Origin: UBA11612 sp963976395 | GTDB lineage: Bacteria > Pseudomonadota > Alphaproteobacteria > Rhodospirillales > Rhodospirillaceae | Length of the DNA stretch: 58,904 nt | Direction of reading: 5' to 3' | Assembly (NCBI GenBank): GCA_963976395.1 | Contig: CAXBLG010000014.1 | Location: 1 to 58,904 of the forward strand | In this document: positions 8,990 through 16,200 of the stretch, in pieces | Numbering within the stretch: the stretch's first letter is position 1 | Layout: the number at the start of each line of letters is the position of its first letter | Notes under the pieces: generated by a model | What the model saw: only the letters and a program-made list of their open reading frames with translations | Told to the model about the DNA's origin: nothing | Databases searched by the model: none | Translations under genes and position numbers: made by a program

Positions 8990-9553
8990 ATGCCCTTGCC
9001 CGCCCCCACTGCAGATCGCGAGCTGTTACATACCCGCACCATTATCTGCGAGGGGTTTGAGCGCGAAGACGGCAAGTGGGACATAGACGGCTGGATGACA
9101 GACATCAAAACCTACGAGTTTAAGAACAAGGACCGCGGCACGGTCACCCCCGGCGAGCCTATTCACGGCATGGGCCTGCGCATGACCTTTGATCTTGAAC
9201 TGAATATCCACGATATGGTGGCGGTCACGGATTTTTCGCCCTACCGCATCTGTCCGAACATCACGCCGAACTTCGCCAAACTTAAAGGCTTGAATCTGAA
9301 CAAAGGCTTCATGCGCGCAGCCCGCGAAATTGCCGGCGGCACCAACGGCTGTGTTCACTTGTTCGATCTTCTCGGGCCGATGGCAACCACCGCCTATCAG
9401 ACGATTGATGAAATTCGTTACGAAGCGTTTGCCGAAAAAGAGCAGCGCGGCGAGCCCGTCATGCCGTTCTTCGTAAACACCTGCCACGCGTGGACGACAG
9501 ACGGCGATGTGCTGAAACGTGAATTCCCCAGTTTATATACCGGGGGAAAATAA
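8990..9553 (+). CDS. DUF2889 protein, first of a tandem pair
   Basis: A protein of 187 residues of the DUF2889 family, function unknown. Features shared with the next gene are the start MPLPxP, the HTRTI segment, the paired GF/W-GW strand region (GWMTDIKTYEF), the central GEPIHGMGLRMT block, DFSPYRICPNITPNF, and the conserved GGTNGCVHLFDLLGPMATTAYQT stretch (about residues 122-144), with a late NTCHAW motif. The conserved Cys and His residues could bind metal, but that is speculation. There is no signal peptide. Only CT separates its stop from the next ATG, so the pair is one operon. It diverges from the secreted-protein gene across 230 nt. Confidence 0.85.
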   Translation: MPLPAPTADRELLHTRTIICEGFEREDGKWDIDGWMTDIKTYEFKNKDRGTVTPGEPIHGMGLRMTFDLELNIHDMVAVTDFSPYRICPNITPNFAKLKGLNLNKGFMRAAREIAGGTNGCVHLFDLLGPMATTAYQTIDEIRYEAFAEKEQRGEPVMPFFVNTCHAWTTDGDVLKREFPSLYTGGK

Positions 9554-9555
9554 CT

Positions 9556-10116
9556 ATGCCCTTGCCCCCGCCGGACATAAAACGCAAACACGTGCATACA
9601 CGCACCATCACCTGCAAAGGCTTCGAGCGCACCGACGGCGCTTGGGAAGTCGAGGGGTGGATTACAGACGTCAAAACCTACGGTGTTGATTCACCGGAAC
9701 GCATTCACGTGCCGGCGGGCGAGCCTATGCACGGCATGGGCATGCGCCTGACTGTCGGCGACGATATGCAAATCAGCGACGCCGTCGCCGTTCAAGACTA
9801 CTCGCCGTACAGAATATGCCACACCATCACCCCGAGCTTTCGAAAGCTGATTGGCGTGAGCTTGACGAAGGGGTTCAGAAAATCCGTGCGCGAGCTGCTC
9901 GGCGGAACCAAAGGCTGCGTTCATTTGGTCGATATTCTTGGACCGATGGCAACGACGTTGTTTCAAACCACCACCAAGCGTCGGATAAAGCAATTAGAGA
10001 AAGCCAGAGACCAAGGCGAAAAACTAAAACCACCGGTCCTTAACACCTGTCACGCCTGGGCAGAGGATAGCCCTGTCGTCAAAAGAGATTTTCCGGACTT
10101 TTATACCGGAGACTAA
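9556..10116 (+). CDS. DUF2889 protein, second of a tandem pair
   Basis: Paralogue of the preceding gene, 186 residues, with the same order of motifs: MPLPPP start, HTRTITCKGFER, GWITDVKTYGV, GEPMHGMGMRLTVGD, DYSPYRICHTITPSF, GGTKGCVHLVDILGPMATT and NTCHAWAEDSPVVKRDFP. The two differ throughout, so the duplication is not recent. Strictly conserved Cys, His and Asp positions in both copies suggest both are functional. It converges with bolA, whose stop is 5 nt away. The function is unknown. Confidence 0.85.
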   Translation: MPLPPPDIKRKHVHTRTITCKGFERTDGAWEVEGWITDVKTYGVDSPERIHVPAGEPMHGMGMRLTVGDDMQISDAVAVQDYSPYRICHTITPSFRKLIGVSLTKGFRKSVRELLGGTKGCVHLVDILGPMATTLFQTTTKRRIKQLEKARDQGEKLKPPVLNTCHAWAEDSPVVKRDFPDFYTGD

Positions 10117-10121
10117 TGTTT

Positions 10122-10400
10122 TTACGCGTCGCCCGGAGCAGTGAGCTTCAAAGACAGGGCGTGCACGCGCTCCTTTAGCTCGTCCGCCAAAGCCGCATAA
10201 ACAAGCCGTTGGCGTTCGACCCGCGACTTACCCGCAAAAACTGCGGATTCAATCGCAACGTTAAAATGCGTTTCACCGCCGCCATCGGGATGCGACCCAG
10301 CGTGACCGGCGTGACTCGCAGAATCGTCCACGATTTCCAAACGCGTCGGCTGAAACGCGTCGGTTACTTTCTGTCGAATGCGCTCGTTATATGTCGTCAT
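10122..10400 (-). CDS. bolA: BolA family protein
   Basis: A 92-residue BolA-type protein. The family partners monothiol glutaredoxins in iron-sulfur cluster handling and influences cell shape and stress responses. The KH-like fold is visible as an N-terminal helix (ERIRQKVTDAF), the EIVDDSASHAGH strand/loop with histidine ligands, GGETHFNVAIESAVFAGKSRVERQRLVYAALADEL and a C-terminal strand VHALSLKLTAPG. I chose ATG 10400, preceded by AGGG, because the upstream in-frame extension does not resemble the family. It diverges from the J-domain gene across 107 nt that must hold both promoters. The bolA / J-domain / cobS / cobT order is common in alphaproteobacteria. Confidence 0.92.
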   Translation of the reverse strand: MTTYNERIRQKVTDAFQPTRLEIVDDSASHAGHAGSHPDGGGETHFNVAIESAVFAGKSRVERQRLVYAALADELKERVHALSLKLTAPGDA

Positions 10401-10507
10401 ATTGAACCCTCGGTGCATAAATCTAACCTCTGGAAGCACACCTTGCGTAAAGAAACAAGATTGAGACGTAGGGATGTTTTTATCCATAATTGCGCCATGG
10501 AGACGTT

Positions 10508-11113
10508 ATGACCCATCGCCGCAATGCGGAACATGATTCATTTCAGGACACGCCGGAAACCTACACCGACGGCCACATAAAGATGTGCGCATGGTCGGGC
10601 TGCACAGCGGCCGGCGAATATCGCGCGCCCAAAGATCGGGATCTTGCGGAATACCACCTGTTTTGCCTAGAGCATGTTCGCGCCTATAACGCGAGTTGGG
10701 ACTTCCACGCCGATCTAACGATTGACGAAATGGAGGCAGAGATTCGCAGTTCCGTCACCTGGGATCGCCCCACCTGGAAAATCGGCGTTTCAAGCCCCAG
10801 GTTTTATCGCAGTCAGACGAACATCCACGATCCATTCGGCCTTGGCGCCGGAACAGATTTCGATGCGGCGGCCCAAAAGAAGGCCTACGAGGCCCGGCCG
10901 CGCGGCGGACGTACAGCCGCAGAAAATATGGCCCTCAAAACCCTAGATCTGACCGCGCCGCTCACCCTTGAAGCCCTGCGCGGGCGCTATAAAACCTTGG
11001 TGAAGCGGCACCATCCCGATGCCAACGGAGGGTCCCGCGAAGCCGAGCGACGTATGAAGATAATCAACGAGGCTTATCGCACCCTTCGTATCGCGCTGAC
11101 CGGCGCCGCCTAA
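10508..11113 (+). CDS. J-domain (DnaJ-like) protein with a Cys-rich N-terminus
   Basis: A protein of 201 residues whose C-terminal 65 residues form a J domain carrying the HPD tripeptide (KTLVKRHHPDANGG), which stimulates Hsp70 ATPase activity. The N-terminal half has a possible zinc site (CAWSGC at about residue 27 and FCLEH at about 57), then the segment YNASWDFHADLTIDEMEAEI typical of this alphaproteobacterial DnaJ-like group. It lacks the Gly/Phe and client-binding domains of true DnaJ. ATG 10508 has GGAG 5-6 nt upstream, better than the in-frame TTG at 10490. The client is unknown. Proximity to bolA may hint at a role in iron-sulfur or stress proteostasis (inference). Confidence 0.88.
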   Translation: MTHRRNAEHDSFQDTPETYTDGHIKMCAWSGCTAAGEYRAPKDRDLAEYHLFCLEHVRAYNASWDFHADLTIDEMEAEIRSSVTWDRPTWKIGVSSPRFYRSQTNIHDPFGLGAGTDFDAAAQKKAYEARPRGGRTAAENMALKTLDLTAPLTLEALRGRYKTLVKRHHPDANGGSREAERRMKIINEAYRTLRIALTGAA

Positions 11114-11227
11114 TCCCCGAGTCGTCCTATATTTTAGGAGTTTTGGCCCGATTGCCCCTCAGCCGGTGGCATGTCATAAGACCGCAATAACGCAAAACCA
11201 GCCCTACAGCGGGCTTGGGAGTTAAGG

Positions 11228-12226
11228 ATGAGCAAACGTACAGCAAACGCGCAGAGTGAAACGAGCATGGTCCTACCGGACCGCGAGGTTTCCGCGCGCG
11301 AGGTTTTCGGCCTGGACATCGATATGAAAGTGCCTGCGTTCTCGCAGCGCTCCGAGCACGTTCCCGAAGTGGACGAGAGTTACCGCTTCGACCACGACAC
11401 CACCATCGCCATTTTGGCGGGCTTTACCCACAATCGCCGCGTTCTCATCCAGGGCTACCACGGGACGGGCAAGTCCACCCATATCGAGCAGGTGGCCGCC
11501 CGACTGAATTGGCCGTGCTTGCGCATCAATCTGGACAGCCACATCAGCCGCATCGATCTGATCGGCAAGGATGCCATTGTTATTCGCGACGGCGTTCAAG
11601 TTACCGAGTTTCGCGAGGGTCTGTTGCCGTGGGCGCTGCAAAGTCCCATGGCTCTGGTGTTCGACGAATACGATGCCGGACGTCCCGACGTCATGTTTGT
11701 GATCCAGCGTGTGCTCGAAGTGGAAGGCCGTCTCACCCTGCTCGATCAAAACAAAGTGATTCACCCGCACCCCGCCTTCCGTCTGTTCGCGACCACAAAC
11801 ACCGTCGGCCTGGGCGATACGACCGGGCTGTATCACGGCACGCAACAAATCAATCAAGGACAGATGGACCGCTGGAATATCGTCGCCACGCTCAACTACC
11901 TTGAGCACGACGCCGAACGCGACATCGTTCTGTCGAAGATCAAAGCATACGACAACGCCAAAGGCCGCAAGGTGATTTCGAATATGGTCGACGTGGCCGA
12001 TCTGACCCGGGCCGGGTTTATCGCCGGTGACATTTCCACGGTTATGTCGCCGCGCACCGTCATCAGCTGGGCTGAAAATAATTTGATCTTTGACGACCTC
12101 GGCTACGCCTTTCGCGTCACCTTCCTCAACAAATGTGACGAGACCGAACGGCCAGTGATTGCCGAGTATTACCAGCGGTGTTTTGGCGAAGAGATCTCCG
12201 GCTCAGCGGTTGAGGCGGTGGCCTAA
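11228..12226 (+). CDS. cobS: Cobaltochelatase AAA+ subunit CobS
   Basis: ATPase subunit of the aerobic-pathway cobaltochelatase CobNST, which inserts Co(II) into hydrogenobyrinic acid a,c-diamide during cobalamin synthesis. The 332-residue MoxR-like AAA+ protein has Walker A GYHGTGKSTH (about residue 78), Walker B MALVFDEYDAG (about 142), sensor 1 in LFATTNTVGLGDTTG and the conserved C-terminal FRVTFLNKCDETERP. AAGGATG gives the start. It is followed after 53 nt by cobT. CobN is not in this window. The CobS/CobT pair is often retained apart from other cob genes, so a full pathway cannot be inferred from this locus alone. Confidence 0.95.
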   Translation: MSKRTANAQSETSMVLPDREVSAREVFGLDIDMKVPAFSQRSEHVPEVDESYRFDHDTTIAILAGFTHNRRVLIQGYHGTGKSTHIEQVAARLNWPCLRINLDSHISRIDLIGKDAIVIRDGVQVTEFREGLLPWALQSPMALVFDEYDAGRPDVMFVIQRVLEVEGRLTLLDQNKVIHPHPAFRLFATTNTVGLGDTTGLYHGTQQINQGQMDRWNIVATLNYLEHDAERDIVLSKIKAYDNAKGRKVISNMVDVADLTRAGFIAGDISTVMSPRTVISWAENNLIFDDLGYAFRVTFLNKCDETERPVIAEYYQRCFGEEISGSAVEAVA

Positions 12227-12279
12227 AGCCAAGCCCGCCGTCTCGCCAGGGCCGGCATAGTTTTAAACGGACATTGCCC

Positions 12280-14187
12280 GTGAAGAACACATTTCCAAGC
12301 GCGGCCGACCGGGGGCCGTCTAAAACCGAAGTTTTCAAGAGCGCCACAACTGCGACCCTCAAGGCGTTGGCTGGGGTCAAGGAAGCGGCCGTGACCTATA
12401 CGCCGGTGGCCGCGAACCTCCGCGCCGGAATTTCACCCGACGGCGAAGTTCGGCTGCCCATGCCGCCGCATAAGCTCACCACTGACTCCGTGGTCCGCCT
12501 ACGCGGCGCGGCAGATGCCGCTGCTCTTCGGCTTAAACACCACGACGCAGCCGTACATGCGCGCCGAATGCCTCTCAACAAGGATGCGGTCGATGCCTAC
12601 AACGCTATGGAGCAGTCTCGGGTAGAAGTGATCGGAGCGCGGCAATATACGGGCGTCAGCAAAAACTTGGGGCAGGCTTTAGAGCAACGCCTCGCGCACG
12701 AGGGGTATCAGACCGCGAGCACCTTCGCGCACATCAACATAGCCGATGCGCTCCGAGTTCTCATTCACTCGCGTTGCGATGCCGTTGATATGGGGACGGT
12801 CAGCGCCCATGTGCGCGACGTTCTAAAGACCGAATTCGGCACCAAACTGGATGCCGATCTCGACGCCCTCGCAGAAAACGTCGGCAACCAGAAAGCCAGC
12901 GCCGACATACTTCGCCGTCTTATCGACACCCTCGAACTGGAGCACGACAACCTCCAGGAGACAGAACAGGAAGAAGAGGACGGCGACCAGGACGATGCCG
13001 ATCAGGAGTCCGGCGAAGAGGAAGGCGACGACAACCAGGGCAATCAGGAAGACGAGGACGTCGAAAGCGGCGAGGCCCCATCCGGCGCCATGGAAATGGA
13101 CGCCGAGGCTCCTGAGGATGACGAAGGACAGGCACAAGGACAGGCCACTGCCGAAGATATCGATGAAGATGCCGAGTCCAGCGAGACGCCACCACAACCG
13201 GGCCATAACCGCGGCACTCATAAAGAACGCTACCGCGCCTTCACCACCCGCTTCGACCAGATCGAAGACGCTGCCGATTTATGCGACCCGCAGGAACTCG
13301 CACGCCTGCGCGTTCAACTCGACCGTCAACTCGCGCACTTGCAAGGCGTAGTTTCGCGGCTTGCCAACCGGCTGCAGCGCAAGCTCATGGCGCAGCAACA
13401 ACGCAGCTGGGAATTTGATCTCGAAGAAGGCCTGCTGGATGCCGGTCGGCTGGCGCGTATTGTCGCCAATCCCACCCACTCGCTGTCCTTCAAGCGCGAG
13501 AAAGAAACCAAGTTCCGCGATACTGTTGTCACCTTGCTCATCGACAATTCCGGCTCTATGCGCGGGCGGCCGATTTCCATCGCCGCCATGACCGCCGACC
13601 TCCTCGCGCGCACGTTAGAGCGCTGCGCCGTGAAAGTTGAAATCCTTGGATTCACCACCAGCCAGTGGAAAGGTGGACAGTCGCGTCGCCTATGGACGGA
13701 AGAAGGTAAACCCGCCAATCCCGGACGGCTCAACGACCTACGTCACATCGTCTATAAATCAGCCGATATGCCCTGGCGGCGGGCGCGTAAGAATCTCGGC
13801 CTGATGCTGCGGGAAGGCATTTTAAAAGAAAACATCGACGGCGAAGCGCTCGCCTGGGCGCATAACCGTCTGGCCGCGCGCGGCGAACAGCGGCGCATCC
13901 TTATGATTATTTCCGACGGCGCGCCGGTGGACGATTCGACCTTGTCGGTTAATCCGGGCAATTACCTAGAGCAGCATCTGCGCGAGGTCATCTCCTATAT
14001 CGAAAATCAGTCCGATATCCAGTTGCTGGCCATCGGCATTGGTCACGATGTGACCCGCTACTATCGCCGGGCGGTGACCCTTATGGACGCCGAAGAATTG
14101 GGCGGCGCGGTCATGTCACAACTCACGGACCTGTTCGAGGAAGACCAGCGCTCGGCGCGGTTCGCCGCTGCGCCGCTAGTGGTTTGA
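12280..14187 (+). CDS. cobT: Cobaltochelatase subunit CobT
   Basis: VWA-type partner of CobS in the cobaltochelatase, 635 residues. The order is an N-terminal alpha-rich domain, a very acidic linker (about residues 225-310, runs of Glu/Asp such as EQEEEDGDQDDADQ), and a C-terminal von Willebrand A domain with the MIDAS motif DNSGSMRG (about 428) and ISDGAPVDDSTLS (about 548). Such acidic stretches are typical of CobT. I chose GTG 12280, with GGA 8 nt upstream, over TTG 12274, which sits only 2 nt from that GGA. The choice is not certain. It follows cobS closely and both are on the plus strand. Confidence 0.93.
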   Translation: MKNTFPSAADRGPSKTEVFKSATTATLKALAGVKEAAVTYTPVAANLRAGISPDGEVRLPMPPHKLTTDSVVRLRGAADAAALRLKHHDAAVHARRMPLNKDAVDAYNAMEQSRVEVIGARQYTGVSKNLGQALEQRLAHEGYQTASTFAHINIADALRVLIHSRCDAVDMGTVSAHVRDVLKTEFGTKLDADLDALAENVGNQKASADILRRLIDTLELEHDNLQETEQEEEDGDQDDADQESGEEEGDDNQGNQEDEDVESGEAPSGAMEMDAEAPEDDEGQAQGQATAEDIDEDAESSETPPQPGHNRGTHKERYRAFTTRFDQIEDAADLCDPQELARLRVQLDRQLAHLQGVVSRLANRLQRKLMAQQQRSWEFDLEEGLLDAGRLARIVANPTHSLSFKREKETKFRDTVVTLLIDNSGSMRGRPISIAAMTADLLARTLERCAVKVEILGFTTSQWKGGQSRRLWTEEGKPANPGRLNDLRHIVYKSADMPWRRARKNLGLMLREGILKENIDGEALAWAHNRLAARGEQRRILMIISDGAPVDDSTLSVNPGNYLEQHLREVISYIENQSDIQLLAIGIGHDVTRYYRRAVTLMDAEELGGAVMSQLTDLFEEDQRSARFAAAPLVV

Positions 14188-14201
14188 ATATTCAAACGCG
14201 C

Positions 14202-15110
14202 TTACGCCGCTTTGCCTTGCAGGACTTTATGATCATCTGAAAATGCGTCGCTGATAAAATCATAGACGGCCCGAATGCGCGCACTGCGGCGCATATCGCT
14301 GTGAGTCACCAGCCATGTTTCCATGCGGTGATCGAACTCACGCGAAAAGATTCGCTGCAATTCCGCCTCCTCATCCGCCAAGAAACAATCGTGCACGCCA
14401 AGACCGATCCCGGCTTTGGTCGCATGGAGCTGCCCGATAAAACTGGACGAACGATGAACAATGCGCTCGTGAGCGAAATAGGTTTCCAGGCGCTGCACCG
14501 CCGGATTGCTATGCGCCATGGTTTCGTCGAACCCGACGAGATAGTGCTCTTTGAGATCTGCTATCCGCGTGGGCTGACCATGACGCGCAAAATAACTGTT
14601 CGCCCCGTAAAGCCCCATGACGATCTCGCCTACGCGCTTGGCGATCAAATCGGGCTGATCGGGGCGAAACATCCGCAGCGCGATGTCGGCTTCCCGCCGC
14701 ACGAGATTGGCGGCCCGGTTATCCACCAGCACTTCAACACAGACACCGGGATACATATCGTGAAACGCCGCGAGGCGCGCAGGCAACCACACCGAGCCGA
14801 GCCCTTCGGTCACCGAAATCCGCACCGTCCCCGTGAGGGTTTGTTGAGCGGCATCCGCTTGGCGCTCAATGGCCAACGCTTCTTCTTCAACACGCCGTGC
14901 GCCGGCAAGCACGCTCTCGCCTGCTTCCGTCAACAACAGTCCCTTGGGCGTGCGTTGAAACAACTGCCCCTTCAACTGCGATTCCAAAGCGGCGATGCGG
15001 CGGCTTAGAGTTGGCTGACTGACAAGAAGGCGTTTTGCAGCTTTCGAAAAACTTCCTGTCTCTGCTACGGCGATAAAATCGCGTAGAATGCTCCAATCTA
15101 ATCTATTCAT
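14202..15110 (-). CDS. LysR-family transcriptional regulator
   Basis: A regulator of 302 residues with an N-terminal winged helix-turn-helix (residues about 5-64, including GSFSKAAKRLLVSQPTLSRR) and a C-terminal periplasmic-binding-protein-like effector domain. The effector segment VEVLVDNRAANLVRREADIALR is typical of the AmpR/GcvA-like branch. It is transcribed away from the small exported-protein gene at 15228, and LysR proteins usually control the divergent gene. The 117-nt shared spacer contains a perfect 12-nt palindrome at 15137-15148. It converges with cobT, 14 nt away. The effector is unknown. Confidence 0.9.
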   Translation of the reverse strand: MNRLDWSILRDFIAVAETGSFSKAAKRLLVSQPTLSRRIAALESQLKGQLFQRTPKGLLLTEAGESVLAGARRVEEEALAIERQADAAQQTLTGTVRISVTEGLGSVWLPARLAAFHDMYPGVCVEVLVDNRAANLVRREADIALRMFRPDQPDLIAKRVGEIVMGLYGANSYFARHGQPTRIADLKEHYLVGFDETMAHSNPAVQRLETYFAHERIVHRSSSFIGQLHATKAGIGLGVHDCFLADEEAELQRIFSREFDHRMETWLVTHSDMRRSARIRAVYDFISDAFSDDHKVLQGKAA

Positions 15111-15136
15111 ATTATTGCCTAGTGATATTCTAATTT

Positions 15137-15148
15137 ATGGAATTCCAT
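15137..15148. promoter_or_regulatory. Palindrome in the LysR divergent spacer
   Basis: ATGGAATTCCAT is a perfect 12-nt palindrome 27 nt upstream of the lysR start, within an AT-rich stretch. It is a candidate operator for the LysR protein, though it is not a textbook T-N11-A site. Confidence 0.35.
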
Positions 15149-15192
15149 TCATATATTTATATCTTATCTTCCCGGTTCAGAAAAGACGGATC

Positions 15193-15213
15193 GTCATCCC
15201 GGCGACCGGGGAG
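15193..15213. repeat. Possible degenerate copy of the palindromic element
   Basis: GTCATCCCGGCGACCGGGGAG has the same GTCATCCC lead-in and a CCCGG/CCGGG stem as the elements in the 5-oxoprolinase gene. It lies just upstream of the start at 15228. The match is partial. Confidence 0.4.
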
Positions 15214-15227
15214 AAGGGAAGAAAACA

Positions 15228-15725
15228 ATGAAACTCAACAAATACATAGCGTTAGGTGTAAGTGTCGCGATGAGTACGCTGATGATGACAACCTTGGCGA
15301 CGCCCGCCGCCCAGGCCGAGGACACTGGGTTCAATCTTATCTGGTCCGATACCTCGGAAGCCCTCAATCGCTCCACCGCGGCCCTCAAGGCCGGACGCTC
15401 GGATGAAGCCGCGCGCCTAGCCGAGGCCGCCATGACCGAGACCCTGAGCTACGGCGACCGGTTGATCGCCGATCATAACCTCTGCGTGGCACTGGCAGAC
15501 CGCGATACTGCCGCCGCCGAACCGCACTGCCGCAAGGCTTTGAACGCACCGGCCCGCATGATCGTTAAGCCGGTTGGTGAGACCCTCAAGATTCGCGCTG
15601 GCCGCGCCACCTTCGTTCCGTCAATCGGCGCACAGACACTCTCATCCGTAATGAGGGGAAATATTCGACATGCGTTCGAGCATACGGCTCCGCAACTCGC
15701 TGAGTCCGAAAAACCGCGTCACTAA
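15228..15725 (+). CDS. Exported TPR-like protein of unknown function
   Basis: A protein of 165 residues with a clear signal peptide (MKLNKYIALGVSVAMSTLMM, cleavage after AAQA near residue 30). The mature part has paired helices resembling one or two tetratricopeptide units: a segment with ALNRSTAALKAGRSDEAARL, then DHNLCVALADRDTAAAEPHC. The final 45 residues are basic and unassigned. It is probably periplasmic. It diverges from the LysR gene and is a natural candidate target of that regulator. The next gene starts 28 nt downstream. Confidence 0.7.
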   Translation: MKLNKYIALGVSVAMSTLMMTTLATPAAQAEDTGFNLIWSDTSEALNRSTAALKAGRSDEAARLAEAAMTETLSYGDRLIADHNLCVALADRDTAAAEPHCRKALNAPARMIVKPVGETLKIRAGRATFVPSIGAQTLSSVMRGNIRHAFEHTAPQLAESEKPRH

Positions 15726-15753
15726 AATCATTTAGCAAACAAGCGAACCTCTA

Positions 15754-16185
15754 ATGCCTTATGCCGTCTCAGTTACCCGCCTTCGTCTGCGCGCCGCGCG
15801 CTTTGTCCTGCCGTTTTTATGGCATAGCTTCAAAAGCAACAGACAAGCTCTGGCCGCAGACGGAGGCATTGCGGTCGCGCTCCGCCGACACCGTGGCAGT
15901 TACTGGACTGTATCCGTATGGCGAGATCGCTCTGCCGTACGCGCTTTTATGATGTCCGGCGCACACAAACACGCCATGCCGAAACTTGCCGACTGGTGCG
16001 ATGAAGCCGCTCTCGCTCATTGGGAACAGAACGATGCAAAGCTTCCGAGTTGGGAAGAAGCCGAGTGCCGCCTAGCTGCCGAAGGCCGTCTGTCTCACGT
16101 TCGGGATCCCTCGCCTGCACAGGCACAAGGATTAATTCTGGGAGAGCAGGCAAGCCCTGAAACCGCGCTCGGCAAAAGTTTTTAA
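15754..16185 (+). CDS. Small ABM-like / DUF3291-type protein
   Basis: A protein of 143 residues that looks like a dimeric alpha/beta-barrel (ferredoxin-like, antibiotic-monooxygenase/DUF3291 superfamily). The signature is the block SYWTVSVWRDRSAVRAFMMSG followed by HKHAMPKLADWCDEAALAHW, which resembles annotated proteins of this type in many proteobacteria. Members are often of unknown function; some relate to monooxygenases. It probably forms an operon with the preceding exported-protein gene (28-nt gap) and would then share LysR control. It converges with the histidine kinase gene. Confidence 0.7.
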   Translation: MPYAVSVTRLRLRAARFVLPFLWHSFKSNRQALAADGGIAVALRRHRGSYWTVSVWRDRSAVRAFMMSGAHKHAMPKLADWCDEAALAHWEQNDAKLPSWEEAECRLAAEGRLSHVRDPSPAQAQGLILGEQASPETALGKSF

Positions 16186-16200
16186 CGCACCGTTTGCGCT

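Noticed and set aside
8827..9108. Minus-strand open frame opposite the start of the first DUF2889 gene
   Set aside because: Its first half is antisense to the DUF2889 gene and it has no ribosome site or family resemblance. The segment 8827-8989 could encode a small peptide but nothing supports it.
11114..11227. Cobalamin riboswitch before cobS or before the TonB receptor
   Set aside because: The conserved B12-box sequence and surrounding helices were not found in either leader. CobS-cobT alone are usually not riboswitch-controlled.
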